A DNA stretch of 64,000 nt from CAKRPJ01 sp934376955. GTDB lineage: Bacteria > Bacillota > Clostridia > Lachnospirales > Lachnospiraceae. Positions 9,440 to 17,390 of the stretch are shown here, piece after piece. The notes under the pieces were generated by a model that was given only the letters and a program-made list of their open reading frames with translations, was not told the origin of the DNA and ran no database searches. Both the position numbers and the translations under genes were made by a program. Numbering within the stretch: position 1 is the stretch's first letter; every line of letters begins with the position of its first letter. The stretch covers positions 32,238 through 96,237 of the forward strand of contig CAKRPJ010000005.1 of the NCBI GenBank assembly GCA_934376955.1, read 5' to 3'.

Positions 9440-10048
9440 TTAAACGGCTGTTTTTCTCTTTTGAGATACCTTACATAGGATCGTGAGCAGGATGAGATCG
9501 GCAAAAGCAGCGGCCCAGATCTTTATAAGCGGGAGAGTATCCGCCATTGGGAAGGTGCTGGTGCAGAGAGTAAAAACGGAGGTAAGGATAAGGATCCATG
9601 GGAGCCTTTTATACAGGGCAGGTGCTTCGCCGGCGCCTGTGATATTCCGACAGAATTCCGTATCCATAAATCTCCAGACCATATATCCGATGACGATACA
9701 CCAGATGATGATGTCGAAATAATTATGGCTTTTGTATACATAGAGGATAGACGGCATCAGCTTTCCGAAGATGATCATGCAGATCAACATACAGAAGATC
9801 ATCGGTCCCTGGGACATCAGGCTTTTCTTTACCTTCTTTGTCTGTCTTTGTGCGCCTTGACTGAATAGATTCGTCAGGGTGTGAACATGATTGTAAAGGT
9901 AAGCGATAAAGAGCAGCTGAACGACAAAGACCATGATCAGGCCAAGCTCCATCTGTTTTCCGGCAAAAATGCGGATGCCGCCGAGCGGATCCAGAAGGAC
10001 CAGAAACAGAAAAAACTGATCCAGCCAGTATTGTGTTTTTTCATTCAT
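9440..10048 (-). CDS. Small integral membrane protein, unknown function
   Basis: 202 residues with about six hydrophobic segments, a short charged N-terminus (MNEKTQYWLD) and a basic C-terminus (CKVSQKRKTAV). I do not recognise the family; no transporter or enzyme motif is visible. GAGGAATT before the ATG supports the start. It stands alone, flanked by repeat-rich gaps. Confidence 0.7.
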   Translation of the reverse strand: MNEKTQYWLDQFFLFLVLLDPLGGIRIFAGKQMELGLIMVFVVQLLFIAYLYNHVHTLTNLFSQGAQRQTKKVKKSLMSQGPMIFCMLICMIIFGKLMPSILYVYKSHNYFDIIIWCIVIGYMVWRFMDTEFCRNITGAGEAPALYKRLPWILILTSVFTLCTSTFPMADTLPLIKIWAAAFADLILLTILCKVSQKRKTAV

Positions 10049-10288
10049 AGTTAATTCCTCTTTCTGTGCGTGATTCGCGCTGTAATTCGTTAAGTGTGTT
10101 CGACTTGAAAAACAGGCTAACTATTATTTTATCATATTACGGAGGGAAGAACAAGTCATTCCGGGAGGATAATCCTCACGATATGCGAATATCGGGAGAA
10201 TTGTGAGAGTGCGCAGCACGAACGACTCGCCGACATCAAAATTGGAGGCCTTTGACTCCGATATCATAATAAACGAATATACGGATGC
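10049..10288. repeat. Intergenic stretch with small palindromes and one dispersed repeat
   Basis: No gene is seen between 10049 and 10374. It holds short hairpins (AGGATAATCCT; CGATAT-GCGA-ATATCG) and the 19-mer TTGTGAGAGTGCGCAGCAC at 10201-10219, which recurs inverted with one change at 17361-17379. CCTTTGACTCCGATATCATA follows before the promoter of the next gene. Confidence 0.5.
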
Positions 10289-10317
10289 TTGTAAACAATG
10301 AAAAAATGTGATAGAAT
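10289..10317 (+). promoter_or_regulatory. Promoter for the HAD phosphatase gene
   Basis: TTGTAA (10289-10294), 17-bp spacer, TAGAAT (10312-10317). Confidence 0.5.
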
Positions 10318-10374
10318 TGGGGACATTCACCGAGACTCCCGTTTTTGCGGGCATATAAGAAAGCTGGAATAACA

Positions 10375-11031
10375 ATGGGAAAATATAAATGTTGCATTTT
10401 TGATCTGGATGGAACACTTGTAGACTCGATCCATGCACTGACATACTGCACGAATCTTGCACTGGCCCGGTTTGGTCTGGGGCCGCTTTCAGAGGAACAG
10501 ATGAAAAACATCGTCGGAGACGGCTATCGGATCCAGATGAAGCGTTCCCTGATCGCCAGCGGCGATACAGAGCTTGTCCACTATGATGCGATCCTGCCGG
10601 TCTATCTGGAGATCTTTGCGAAAAACTGTCTGTATGAGATGCGTGCATACGATGGGATCATGGAGCTTTTAAATACTCTTAAGAAGAAGGGGATAAAAAT
10701 TGCCGTTGTCTCCAATAAGCCGCATGCACAGGCGGTTGATACAGTGGAAGCTGTCTTTGGAAAGGGATACTTTGATGCGATCATCGGAGAGGGCGAGGGG
10801 ATCCCGAAAAAGCCGGATCCGAAGGGAGCGCTTACCGCAGCAAAAAGGCTTGGCGCGAAACCGGAGGAATGTATGTACTTTGGTGATACAAATACCGATA
10901 TGCTTACAGGAAGAAATGCAGGCATGACGGTCGTGGGCGTACTGTGGGGCTTTCGTACTGAGGGGGAATTAAGGGAATATGCACCGGATCATCTGATCCG
11001 CAGACCTCAGGAGATCCTCGACGCACTGTAA
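10375..11031 (+). CDS. HAD-superfamily phosphatase (phosphoglycolate phosphatase-like)
   Basis: 218-residue soluble phosphatase. HAD motif I is DLDGTLVDS at residues 9-17 (nucleophile Asp9), motif II VVSNKPHA near 115, the motif III lysine KKPDPKG near 148, and motif IV FGDTNTDM near 170. The helical cap after motif I is the Gph/PGMB type, so the substrate is a small phosphate ester that cannot be told from sequence. The ATG at 10375 is chosen over an upstream TTG because motif I would otherwise sit unusually far in; its ribosome site is weak. Confidence 0.88.
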   Translation: MGKYKCCIFDLDGTLVDSIHALTYCTNLALARFGLGPLSEEQMKNIVGDGYRIQMKRSLIASGDTELVHYDAILPVYLEIFAKNCLYEMRAYDGIMELLNTLKKKGIKIAVVSNKPHAQAVDTVEAVFGKGYFDAIIGEGEGIPKKPDPKGALTAAKRLGAKPEECMYFGDTNTDMLTGRNAGMTVVGVLWGFRTEGELREYAPDHLIRRPQEILDAL

Positions 11032-11057
11032 AGAAAAAAGAAAGTAGAGGTATTTTT

Positions 11058-12278
11058 TTGAACCGATCAGACAGAAAAAGAAGCCGGATCCGAGGTCTCA
11101 CCCTCACTGCGTTTGCCTTGCTCCTCCTTTCCTTTGTTTTCGGCTGCGCGAAAACGCCGGAGGCAGAAAGCGGGATGAAGCAGACTGTGGGGATGGAAGG
11201 CGGCAGCAATGAAAAACATGAAGCAGAGGCCGCATCCGGAAGCGGAAGACTCAAGGTGGTGACAACGCTTTTTCCGTATTATGATTTTGTGCGTCAGGTT
11301 GCAGGGGACCGTGTGGAGCTTTCCATGGTGATCCCCGCAGGGATGGACAGCCATTCCTTTGAGCCGACGCCAAAGGATATCCGCATGATTCAGAGTGCTG
11401 ATATCCTGATCGCCAACGGCGGCACCATGGAGCTGTGGGTCGAGCGTGTCCTTGATTCCTTTAAACAGGAGGCTCCCTATACCGTCATGATGATGGATCA
11501 TGTGGATACGGTGGAGGAGGAGATCGTCGAGGGAATGGAGCACTCGGATGAAGGTCATCACCACAAGCATGTCTTTGAGGAAGATGACCACGACGACCAT
11601 GACGATCACGATGAGGACGACGATCATGACGACGTACATGACCGATACGACGATCACGATGAGGATGATGATCACGACGACGTACACGACAGATATGACG
11701 ACCACGACGAGGATGAGGATCATGACGACGATCATCATTATGAGATCGAGTACGATGAGCATATCTGGACATCTCCGGTCAATGCCATAAAAATGGTGAG
11801 GACCATCGAGACCGTATTAAAGGAAGCAGATCCTCAAAATGCAAATTTTTATGAGAGCTCGGCAGACGAGTATGTCGGCAAGCTGGAGCAGCTCGATCAG
11901 GAATTTCGTACAGTACGCGCTGAGGCGATCCACGATATCATCATCATGGGAGATAAATTTCCCCTCAGGTATTTTGCGGATGAATACGATTTAAGATACC
12001 GCGCGGCATTTTCCGGCTGCTCCTCCGATACGGAGCCGAGTGCAAAGACGATAGCCTATCTGATCGACAAGATCCGGGAGGAAAAGCTTCCTGCCGTTTA
12101 CTATCTGGAATTATCCAGCCATCGGGTGGCGGAGATCATATCAGAGGAAACGGGGGCAAAACCTCTGTTATTTCACTCCTGTCATAATGTGACACGTCGG
12201 GAGTTTGAAAACGGAGTGACCTATCTGGAACTGATGGAACAAAATGTTATAAATCTGCGAGAGGGACTGTGCAAATGA
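11058..12278 (+). CDS. znuA: Zinc ABC transporter substrate-binding lipoprotein (ZnuA/AdcA-like)
   Basis: 406-residue cluster 9 (ZnuA/TroA) metal-binding lipoprotein. It starts with TTG; the signal ends in FVFGC. The domain starts KVVTTLFPYYDFVRQVAGDR, with metal-site His in MDSHSFEPT. A His/Asp-rich loop at about residues 155-235, longer than usual, includes a 16-residue tandem repeat (HDRYDDHDEDDD type). Such loops mark zinc rather than manganese binders. The C-terminal lobe carries IIMGDKFPLRYFADEYDL. It leads a znuACB operon; no clear Zur box was found upstream. Confidence 0.9.
   Translation: MNRSDRKRSRIRGLTLTAFALLLLSFVFGCAKTPEAESGMKQTVGMEGGSNEKHEAEAASGSGRLKVVTTLFPYYDFVRQVAGDRVELSMVIPAGMDSHSFEPTPKDIRMIQSADILIANGGTMELWVERVLDSFKQEAPYTVMMMDHVDTVEEEIVEGMEHSDEGHHHKHVFEEDDHDDHDDHDEDDDHDDVHDRYDDHDEDDDHDDVHDRYDDHDEDEDHDDDHHYEIEYDEHIWTSPVNAIKMVRTIETVLKEADPQNANFYESSADEYVGKLEQLDQEFRTVRAEAIHDIIIMGDKFPLRYFADEYDLRYRAAFSGCSSDTEPSAKTIAYLIDKIREEKLPAVYYLELSSHRVAEIISEETGAKPLLFHSCHNVTRREFENGVTYLELMEQNVINLREGLCK
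11601..11738 (+). repeat. 48-bp tandem repeat in znuA
   Basis: Units begin at 11601, 11649 and 11697 with GACGAYCACGAYGAGGA; the third diverges after about 30 bp. Each unit codes for a 16-residue Asp/His-rich metal-binding stretch. Confidence 0.85.
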
Positions 12279-12985
12279 ATCAGCCATTATTGATATGCAG
12301 CCATGTTGACTTTGGATATGAAAACTATGATGTGGTGAAGGACGTGACCATGGAGATCGGCGAGGGAGATTATATCTGCATCGTGGGAGAAAACGGCTCC
12401 GGAAAGAGTACCCTTATGAAGGGGCTTTTAGGGCTTTTAAAGCCTACGGGAGGAGAGTTGATCCTGTCAGAGGAGTTAAAGCGCTCCGGGATCGGTTATC
12501 TTCCGCAGCAGACTCCGGCCCAGAAGGACTTTCCGGCAACGGTCTCAGAGGTGGTGATCTCCGGCTGTCTGGGAAAAAGGGGGAACCGCCCCTTTTATTC
12601 CGGCAGCGAGAGGAAGCTGGCAGAGATGAATATGGAAAGGCTTGGGATCACCGAGCTGAAAAAAAGCTGTTACCGTGATCTTTCGGGCGGACAGAAGCAG
12701 AGAGTGCTGATCGCCAGAGCATTATGTGCGACAGACCGGCTCCTGATTTTAGATGAGCCGATCACCGGACTTGACCCGGCTACGATCCAAGAATTTTATC
12801 ATGTGATCCGCCACTTAAACCGCGATGAAAAGGTTGCGGTGCTGATGGTTTCCCATGACATCCAGAATATCGTAACTCAGGCAAATAAGATCCTGCAGCT
12901 GAAGCAGACCGTGCAGTTTTACGGGTCTGTGGAGGACTATAAGAAATCAAAGTACGGAATCGAATTTCTCGGAGGTGCCCAATAA
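12275..12985 (+). CDS. znuC: Zinc ABC transporter ATP-binding protein
   Basis: 236-residue ATPase. Walker A GENGSGKST, signature LSGGQKQRVLIAR, Walker B LLILDEP and the switch SHD are all in place. The ATG at 12275 overlaps the ZnuA stop by ATGA, which is preferred to the in-frame GTG at 12269. Only single-domain, as in ZnuC/AdcC. Confidence 0.92.
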   Translation: MNQPLLICSHVDFGYENYDVVKDVTMEIGEGDYICIVGENGSGKSTLMKGLLGLLKPTGGELILSEELKRSGIGYLPQQTPAQKDFPATVSEVVISGCLGKRGNRPFYSGSERKLAEMNMERLGITELKKSCYRDLSGGQKQRVLIARALCATDRLLILDEPITGLDPATIQEFYHVIRHLNRDEKVAVLMVSHDIQNIVTQANKILQLKQTVQFYGSVEDYKKSKYGIEFLGGAQ

Positions 12986-13801
12986 ATGGATATTATTAAA
13001 GAAATGCTTTCTTACCCCTTTATCGTGCGTGCCCTTACCGGAGGTCTTTTGATCTCCCTTTGTGCCTCCCTTCTGGGGGTAAGTCTGGTATTAAAGAGAT
13101 ACTCCATGATCGGGGACGGCCTGTCCCATGTATCCTTTGGAGCGCTTTCTGTTGCAGTCGCCTTCGGATGGGCGCCCCTTCTGGTATCGATCCCGGTAGT
13201 TGTAGTGGCAGCGATCCTGCTTCTTCGCATTACCGGAAACGGAAAGATCAAGAGCGATGCGGCGATCGCTATGATATCGGCAGGATCCCTTGCTGTCGGC
13301 ATAATCGTGACCTCCTTGACGACAGGCATGACGACGGATGTAAGCAGCTATATGTTCGGAAGCATACTCGCCATGAGCCGGGAGGACGTGGTCTTAAGTG
13401 CGTTCCTTTCCGTGATCGTTCTCGGGATGTTCGTTGTGTGCTACAACAAGGTGTTTGCGGTCACATTTGACGAGAGCTTCGCAAAGGCGACCGGAGTGGA
13501 TGTTTCTGCCTATAACACGATCATTGCGGTCCTTACGGCAGTTACAATCGTACTGGGAATGCGGATGATGGGGGCCATGCTGATCTCAAGCCTTATCATC
13601 TTTCCGGCTCTTACCTCCATGCGTGTGTTCAAGAGCTTTTCCGGAGTGATCCTTTCATCCGGATGTATTTCCGTGATCTGCTTCTTTATCGGTCTGGTTC
13701 TTTCCTATGTCTATTCGATCCCGGCAGGAGCAAGCGTAGTTGTCGTGAATATCGCGATGTTTTTCCTGTTCTGTCTGGTAAGAAAAATTGGAAACCGATA
13801 G
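12986..13801 (+). CDS. znuB: Zinc ABC transporter permease
   Basis: 271-residue membrane permease of the ABC-3 family with about eight hydrophobic segments. The block MIGDGLSHVSFG near residue 40 and the SYMFGSILA block near 125 are typical of ZnuB/AdcB. The start codon follows the ATPase stop directly, with GGAGGTG inside the ATPase end. Confidence 0.92.
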   Translation: MDIIKEMLSYPFIVRALTGGLLISLCASLLGVSLVLKRYSMIGDGLSHVSFGALSVAVAFGWAPLLVSIPVVVVAAILLLRITGNGKIKSDAAIAMISAGSLAVGIIVTSLTTGMTTDVSSYMFGSILAMSREDVVLSAFLSVIVLGMFVVCYNKVFAVTFDESFAKATGVDVSAYNTIIAVLTAVTIVLGMRMMGAMLISSLIIFPALTSMRVFKSFSGVILSSGCISVICFFIGLVLSYVYSIPAGASVVVVNIAMFFLFCLVRKIGNR

Positions 13802-13814
13802 CCGGAGGCGGGGG

Positions 13815-13842
13815 TTGACTTTGAAAAAAAATGTGCTAAAGT
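13815..13842 (+). promoter_or_regulatory. Promoter for the CobW-family gene
   Basis: TTGACT (13815-13820), 16-bp spacer, TAAAGT (13837-13842), 60 bp before the ATG. It suggests the two GTPase genes can be transcribed apart from znuACB. Confidence 0.5.
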
Positions 13843-13902
13843 TAATAGCAGGCAGTATTTGAGAATGGATATCAGAGTTTTATTAAGAAAGAAGGAGTCA
13901 AA

Positions 13903-15015
13903 ATGACAAAGATCGATATTATTTCCGGTTTCTTAGGAGCCGGTAAGACTACATTTATAAAAAAGCTTCTGGAAGAAGCAATTGCCGGTGAGAAGGTAGT
14001 GCTGATTGAAAACGAGTTTGGCGAGATTGGTATCGACGGAGGTTTCTTACAGGATTCCGGTATTGAGATCCGTGAGATGAATTCAGGCTGTATCTGCTGT
14101 TCTCTTGTCGGTGACTTCGGAAGATCTCTCGCTGAGGTACTTACAAAGTATACACCGGACCGTGTGATCATCGAGCCCTCCGGCGTAGGTAAGCTTTCCG
14201 ATGTGTGTAAGGCTGTCTGCGACGTAGCTGGGGAGATCGATGTGACCTTAAATGGTTCCGTTACCGTTGTTGACGCACAGAAGTGCAAAATGTATATGAA
14301 AAACTTCGGCGAGTTCTTTAATAACCAGATCGAGAGCGCCGGAACGATCGTTTTAAGCAGAACAGACGTGGCAGATGCCGATAAGGTGGCTCAGTGCGTA
14401 GAGATGATCCGTGAGAAGAATCCGAAGGCCGCTATCGTGACAACACCGATCAGCCGTCTTACCGGCGCACAGCTCCTTGAGATCATCGAAAAGCCGACGG
14501 ATGATATGGCTGCGGAGCTGCTGGAGGAGGTAAAGCACCACCACGACCATCACGATCATGACGACGAGTGCTGCTGCGGTCACGACCATGAGCACCATCA
14601 TGACCACGACCATCACGATCATGACGACGAGTGCTGCTGCGGTCACGACCATGAGCACCATCATGACCACGATCATCATGACCATGACGACGAGTGCTGC
14701 TGCGGTCACGACCATCACCACCATCATCACGGCCATGATGCAGACGAGGTATTCACAAGCTGGGGCTTAGAGACGAGCCGTTCCATGAGCCGTGAAAAGC
14801 TGGAGGAGATCCTTAAGGATCTGGCTCACACAGAGAAGTATGGTCAGGTGCTGCGTGCAAAGGGAATGCTTCCGGATGAGAATGGGATCTGGCATTACTT
14901 TGACCTTGTACCGGAGGAGACAGAGATCCGCGAGGGCGCCCCGATCTATACAGGTAAGGTGTGCGTGATCGGCTCCAAGCTTAAGGAAGATGAATTAAAG
15001 GAACTTTTCAAATAG
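13903..15015 (+). CDS. CobW/COG0523 metal-chaperone GTPase with His/Cys-rich repeats
   Basis: 370-residue G3E GTPase. Walker A is GFLGAGKTT (residues 8-16); the family metal motif CxCC appears as GCICCS near residue 65; IIEPSGVG follows and the base-recognition loop reads SRTD. A linker of three near-identical 21-residue repeats (DECCCGHDHEHHH) separates the GTPase from the CobW C-terminal domain (TSWGLETSRSMS onward). Members next to znu genes deliver or store zinc; the repeats suggest strong zinc binding. Confidence 0.9.
   Translation: MTKIDIISGFLGAGKTTFIKKLLEEAIAGEKVVLIENEFGEIGIDGGFLQDSGIEIREMNSGCICCSLVGDFGRSLAEVLTKYTPDRVIIEPSGVGKLSDVCKAVCDVAGEIDVTLNGSVTVVDAQKCKMYMKNFGEFFNNQIESAGTIVLSRTDVADADKVAQCVEMIREKNPKAAIVTTPISRLTGAQLLEIIEKPTDDMAAELLEEVKHHHDHHDHDDECCCGHDHEHHHDHDHHDHDDECCCGHDHEHHHDHDHHDHDDECCCGHDHHHHHHGHDADEVFTSWGLETSRSMSREKLEEILKDLAHTEKYGQVLRAKGMLPDENGIWHYFDLVPEETEIREGAPIYTGKVCVIGSKLKEDELKELFK
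14548..14736 (+). repeat. 63-bp tandem repeat in the CobW gene
   Basis: Three units begin at 14548, 14611 and 14674, nearly identical in DNA. Each encodes a His/Asp-rich stretch with a CCC triplet. The near identity suggests recent expansion or ongoing homogenisation. Confidence 0.9.
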
Positions 15016-15034
15016 AAGTCGGGGAGCAGAAACA

Positions 15035-15988
15035 ATGAGCGGGAATAATCAGGAAAAAATGCCTGTGTTTTTGATCAATGGCTTTTTAGAGGCCGGTAAA
15101 ACACAGTTTATCTCTTTTACTTTACAGCAGGAATACTTTCAGTCAGATGAAACGACGGTTTTGATCCTGTGTGAGGAGGGAGATACAGAATACGATAAGG
15201 AGCTGTTGAAAAAGACTCATACAAAGATCATAACGGTAGACAGTGCCGAGGAGATGGATGCTGATTTCTTTGGGCGTCTTGAGGCACTGTATGACCCGTG
15301 CCGTGTTCTGATCGAGTGGAACGGAATGTGGCCTCAGGATCAGCTGGTGCTGCCCCGGGAATGGGAGCTTTATCAGCAGATTACGATCATCGACGGCTCT
15401 ACCTTTGAGCTTTATCTTAACAATATGAAGCCGCTTCTTGCCCTTCTGGTAAAGAATTCAGAGCTTGTCATCATGAACCGCTGTGACGACGTTCCGGACG
15501 AGAATATCACAAGATACCGTCGTGGACTGAAGGCATTAAACCCACAGGCTGAGCTGATCTTTGAGGATGCAGAGGGCGAGATCGAGCAGGAGGTTCTCGA
15601 GGAGGATCTTCCATACGATATGAAGGCCGATGTGATCGAGATCAAGCCGGAGGATTACGGGATCTGGTATATCGATGCTCTGGATAAAGAGGAAAGGTAT
15701 AAGGGAAAGGTAGTGGAATTTACCGCAATGGTATTGAAATCCCCGGAATTTCCTAAAAACTACTTTGTGCCGGGACGTATGGCAATGACCTGCTGTGAGG
15801 CCGATATGACCTTCCTCGGCTTCGTATGCAAAGCGCGGGAGGCCCGCCTTCTGGAAACCGGAAAATGGGTGAAGGTCCGTGCGAAAATGGCTTACGAATA
15901 CTGGCAGGACTATGACGGGATCGGCCCGGTCCTCTATGCAGAAAGCGTGGAGCCGGCAGAAGAAATTAAAGATATCGTACAATTTTAA
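15035..15988 (+). CDS. CobW-like GTPase fused to a DUF1980/YcgQ-like C-terminal domain
   Basis: 317 residues. The first 200 form a CobW-like NTPase with altered motifs (GFLEAGKTQF for Walker A, VLIEWNGM, MNRCDD for the specificity loop) and no CxCC. From about residue 225, YKGKVVEFTAMVLKSPEF and VPGRMAMTCCEADMTFLG match the C-terminal part of the TIGR03943/DUF1980 (YcgQ) proteins, including the CC pair. That domain usually belongs to a membrane protein linked to metal homeostasis. It follows CobW by 19 nt. The domain match is from memory of family motifs. Confidence 0.75.
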   Translation: MSGNNQEKMPVFLINGFLEAGKTQFISFTLQQEYFQSDETTVLILCEEGDTEYDKELLKKTHTKIITVDSAEEMDADFFGRLEALYDPCRVLIEWNGMWPQDQLVLPREWELYQQITIIDGSTFELYLNNMKPLLALLVKNSELVIMNRCDDVPDENITRYRRGLKALNPQAELIFEDAEGEIEQEVLEEDLPYDMKADVIEIKPEDYGIWYIDALDKEERYKGKVVEFTAMVLKSPEFPKNYFVPGRMAMTCCEADMTFLGFVCKAREARLLETGKWVKVRAKMAYEYWQDYDGIGPVLYAESVEPAEEIKDIVQF

Positions 15989-16030
15989 CCGAATCAAGTA
16001 AGTAGCGAAGCGGATTGCGAATATCCGCTT
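15983..16030. repeat. Modular multi-hairpin repeat, short copy
   Basis: Same outer blocks as 9238-9399, joined without the 112-bp middle. It begins at the stop codon of the preceding gene (TAA 15986-15988 is part of the repeat). The 3' part folds GCGGAT/ATCCGC. Confidence 0.75.
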
Positions 16031-16093
16031 TACCCTACGGATACATTGCTTCCGATATACTGCTTTTGATGAATCGGAAGGCGTTGGCTTTAA

Positions 16094-16149
16094 AAATAAG
16101 GAGTACCCCCCATAGTCGATCTGAGACTATGGAGGGGTACTCCTTATTT
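16094..16149. terminator. Very long hairpin, probable terminator
   Basis: A 24-bp stem with one bulge (AAATAAGGAGTACCCC.. with its complement) around a 7-nt loop GATCTGA, ending ATTT. It follows the zinc operon by about 105 bp. Much longer than a normal terminator stem; it may be part of a palindromic element. Confidence 0.55.
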
Positions 16150-16301
16150 GCTCTATAGGAAAGACCATGCTGCATTAAAGTGTGAAAGCCATGATTCCTA
16201 TAGAGCAAAAATCCCCTCCGGGGGATCGCACTGCGGCGGAATGGAATAATGTCGCTAATGCGACCCGCCGCAGGCGGAGAATCCTGCAAAGCAGGATTCT
16301 A
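16147..16301. repeat. Palindrome cluster
   Basis: A perfect 15-bp inverted repeat TTTGCTCTATAGGAA (16147-16161) pairs with 16195-16209. Next come ATCCCCTCCGGGGGAT, a GCGGCGG/CCGCCGC pair and AGAATCCTGC/GCAGGATTCT followed by ATTTTG. No gene is seen in 15989-16375. Confidence 0.65.
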
Positions 16302-16375
16302 TTTTGTTGATTTTTACGGAAATTATGTTAAAGTAGAATTATCACAAAACAGGGAAGGAGAGCTGTTAAGAAAAA

Positions 16376-17305
16376 ATGGATAAGGATAAGTTTAAAGAAA
16401 AAATTAAACGTTGGTTATCAAGAGGGATGATTCTGCTGGGAGCAATTCTGCTTCTTTCGTGCTTTGCTCCGTGGCAGATATCCTCCAAAGCAGATTTCGG
16501 CGATTCCAATGACTATAGCAGCGACTGGTCCGGAGACAGCTATAGCAGTGACTGGAGCTCGTCCGATTATGACTCTGACTCTGACAGCAGCCCCTCGGAT
16601 GGAGATGCTCTTATCTCTGTAATTGTGGTTGTGATGATCCTTGTGGTCTCTTATATCAACACGAGAAAAGAAAAGAAGGCTAAGAAAGAGATGGATACGA
16701 GCGTCGGAAAGAGCGTAAGCGGAAAGGGTTCCCCGGCCGAGCAGATCCTTGCACACGATCCGTCATTCTCGGAAAAGGATTTCTTAAGCTATGCATCCCG
16801 CGTATTTATCAATATCCAGACGGCATGGAGCGCACGGGATCTGGAGCCGGTACGGACTGTCCTGCATACCAACCTGTATGAGCAGACAGCTCGCCAGATA
16901 GAGAATAAAAAGAAGGACGGCATCATCAACCGGCTGGAGCGGATCTCGGTTACAAGCTGTGTGCTTTCCGGCTATGAGCAGGATAAGACGGATGAGTACG
17001 CTTATGTAACGATCTATGCACAGATGGTAGACTATCAGATCAAGGAGGATACCCAGAAGGTGATCGCGGGTGATCCGAATGCCCTTTGGTATCTTCAGTA
17101 CCGTGTATGCTTTCGGAGACCTCTTGGAATGACAACAAGTGCTGAAGGCATCGGTGTGCGCTCCGCAACCTGCCCGATGTGCGGTGCCCCGCTGACAGCA
17201 AACGCATACGGAAAATGTGCTTATTGCGGATCGGTCATCAATACCGGTGAATACGATTGGGTGATCTCTGATCTCAAAATAATACGGAAAAATAAACAGA
17301 AATAA
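16376..17305 (+). CDS. Membrane protein with Tim44-like domain and C-terminal zinc ribbon
   Basis: 309 residues. An N-terminal hydrophobic segment (MILLGAILLLSCF) is followed by a Ser/Asp/Tyr-rich low-complexity region (residues 35-80) and a second hydrophobic segment (ISVIVVVMILVVSYI). The Tim44-like fold then runs from about 120 to 255 (SEKDFLSYASRVFINIQTAW). A CxxC pair sits near the end (CPMCGAPL, CAYCGS). Function unknown; bacterial Tim44-like proteins are membrane-attached. GGAAGGAG lies 15 nt before the ATG, a long spacing, so the start is less sure. Confidence 0.78.
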   Translation: MDKDKFKEKIKRWLSRGMILLGAILLLSCFAPWQISSKADFGDSNDYSSDWSGDSYSSDWSSSDYDSDSDSSPSDGDALISVIVVVMILVVSYINTRKEKKAKKEMDTSVGKSVSGKGSPAEQILAHDPSFSEKDFLSYASRVFINIQTAWSARDLEPVRTVLHTNLYEQTARQIENKKKDGIINRLERISVTSCVLSGYEQDKTDEYAYVTIYAQMVDYQIKEDTQKVIAGDPNALWYLQYRVCFRRPLGMTTSAEGIGVRSATCPMCGAPLTANAYGKCAYCGSVINTGEYDWVISDLKIIRKNKQK

Positions 17306-17344
17306 TCAAAACGATCGGGGGCAAAAGCCCCCGATCGTTTTGAT
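17305..17344. terminator. Bidirectional terminator
   Basis: A perfect 18-bp stem (AAAACGATCGGGGGC and complement) with loop AAAA. Transcripts from both sides converge here. Confidence 0.9.
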
Positions 17345-17360
17345 GTCTGCGGATTGTTCC

Positions 17361-17379
17361 GTGCTTCGCACTCTCACAA
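17361..17379 (-). repeat. Dispersed 19-mer, inverted copy
   Basis: GTGCTTCGCACTCTCACAA is the reverse complement of 10201-10219 with one difference. It lies just downstream of the deacetylase stop. Confidence 0.5.
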
Positions 17380-17390
17380 CCCTAGCATCT

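Noticed and set aside
11485..11790. Open frames on both strands through the His/Asp repeats of znuA
   Set aside because: Low-complexity repeats keep all frames open; the lipoprotein frame has signal peptide, domain order and ribosome-site support.
14353..14770. Val/Met-rich and Thr/Met-rich frames across the CobW repeats
   Set aside because: Shadows of the 63-bp repeat in other frames.
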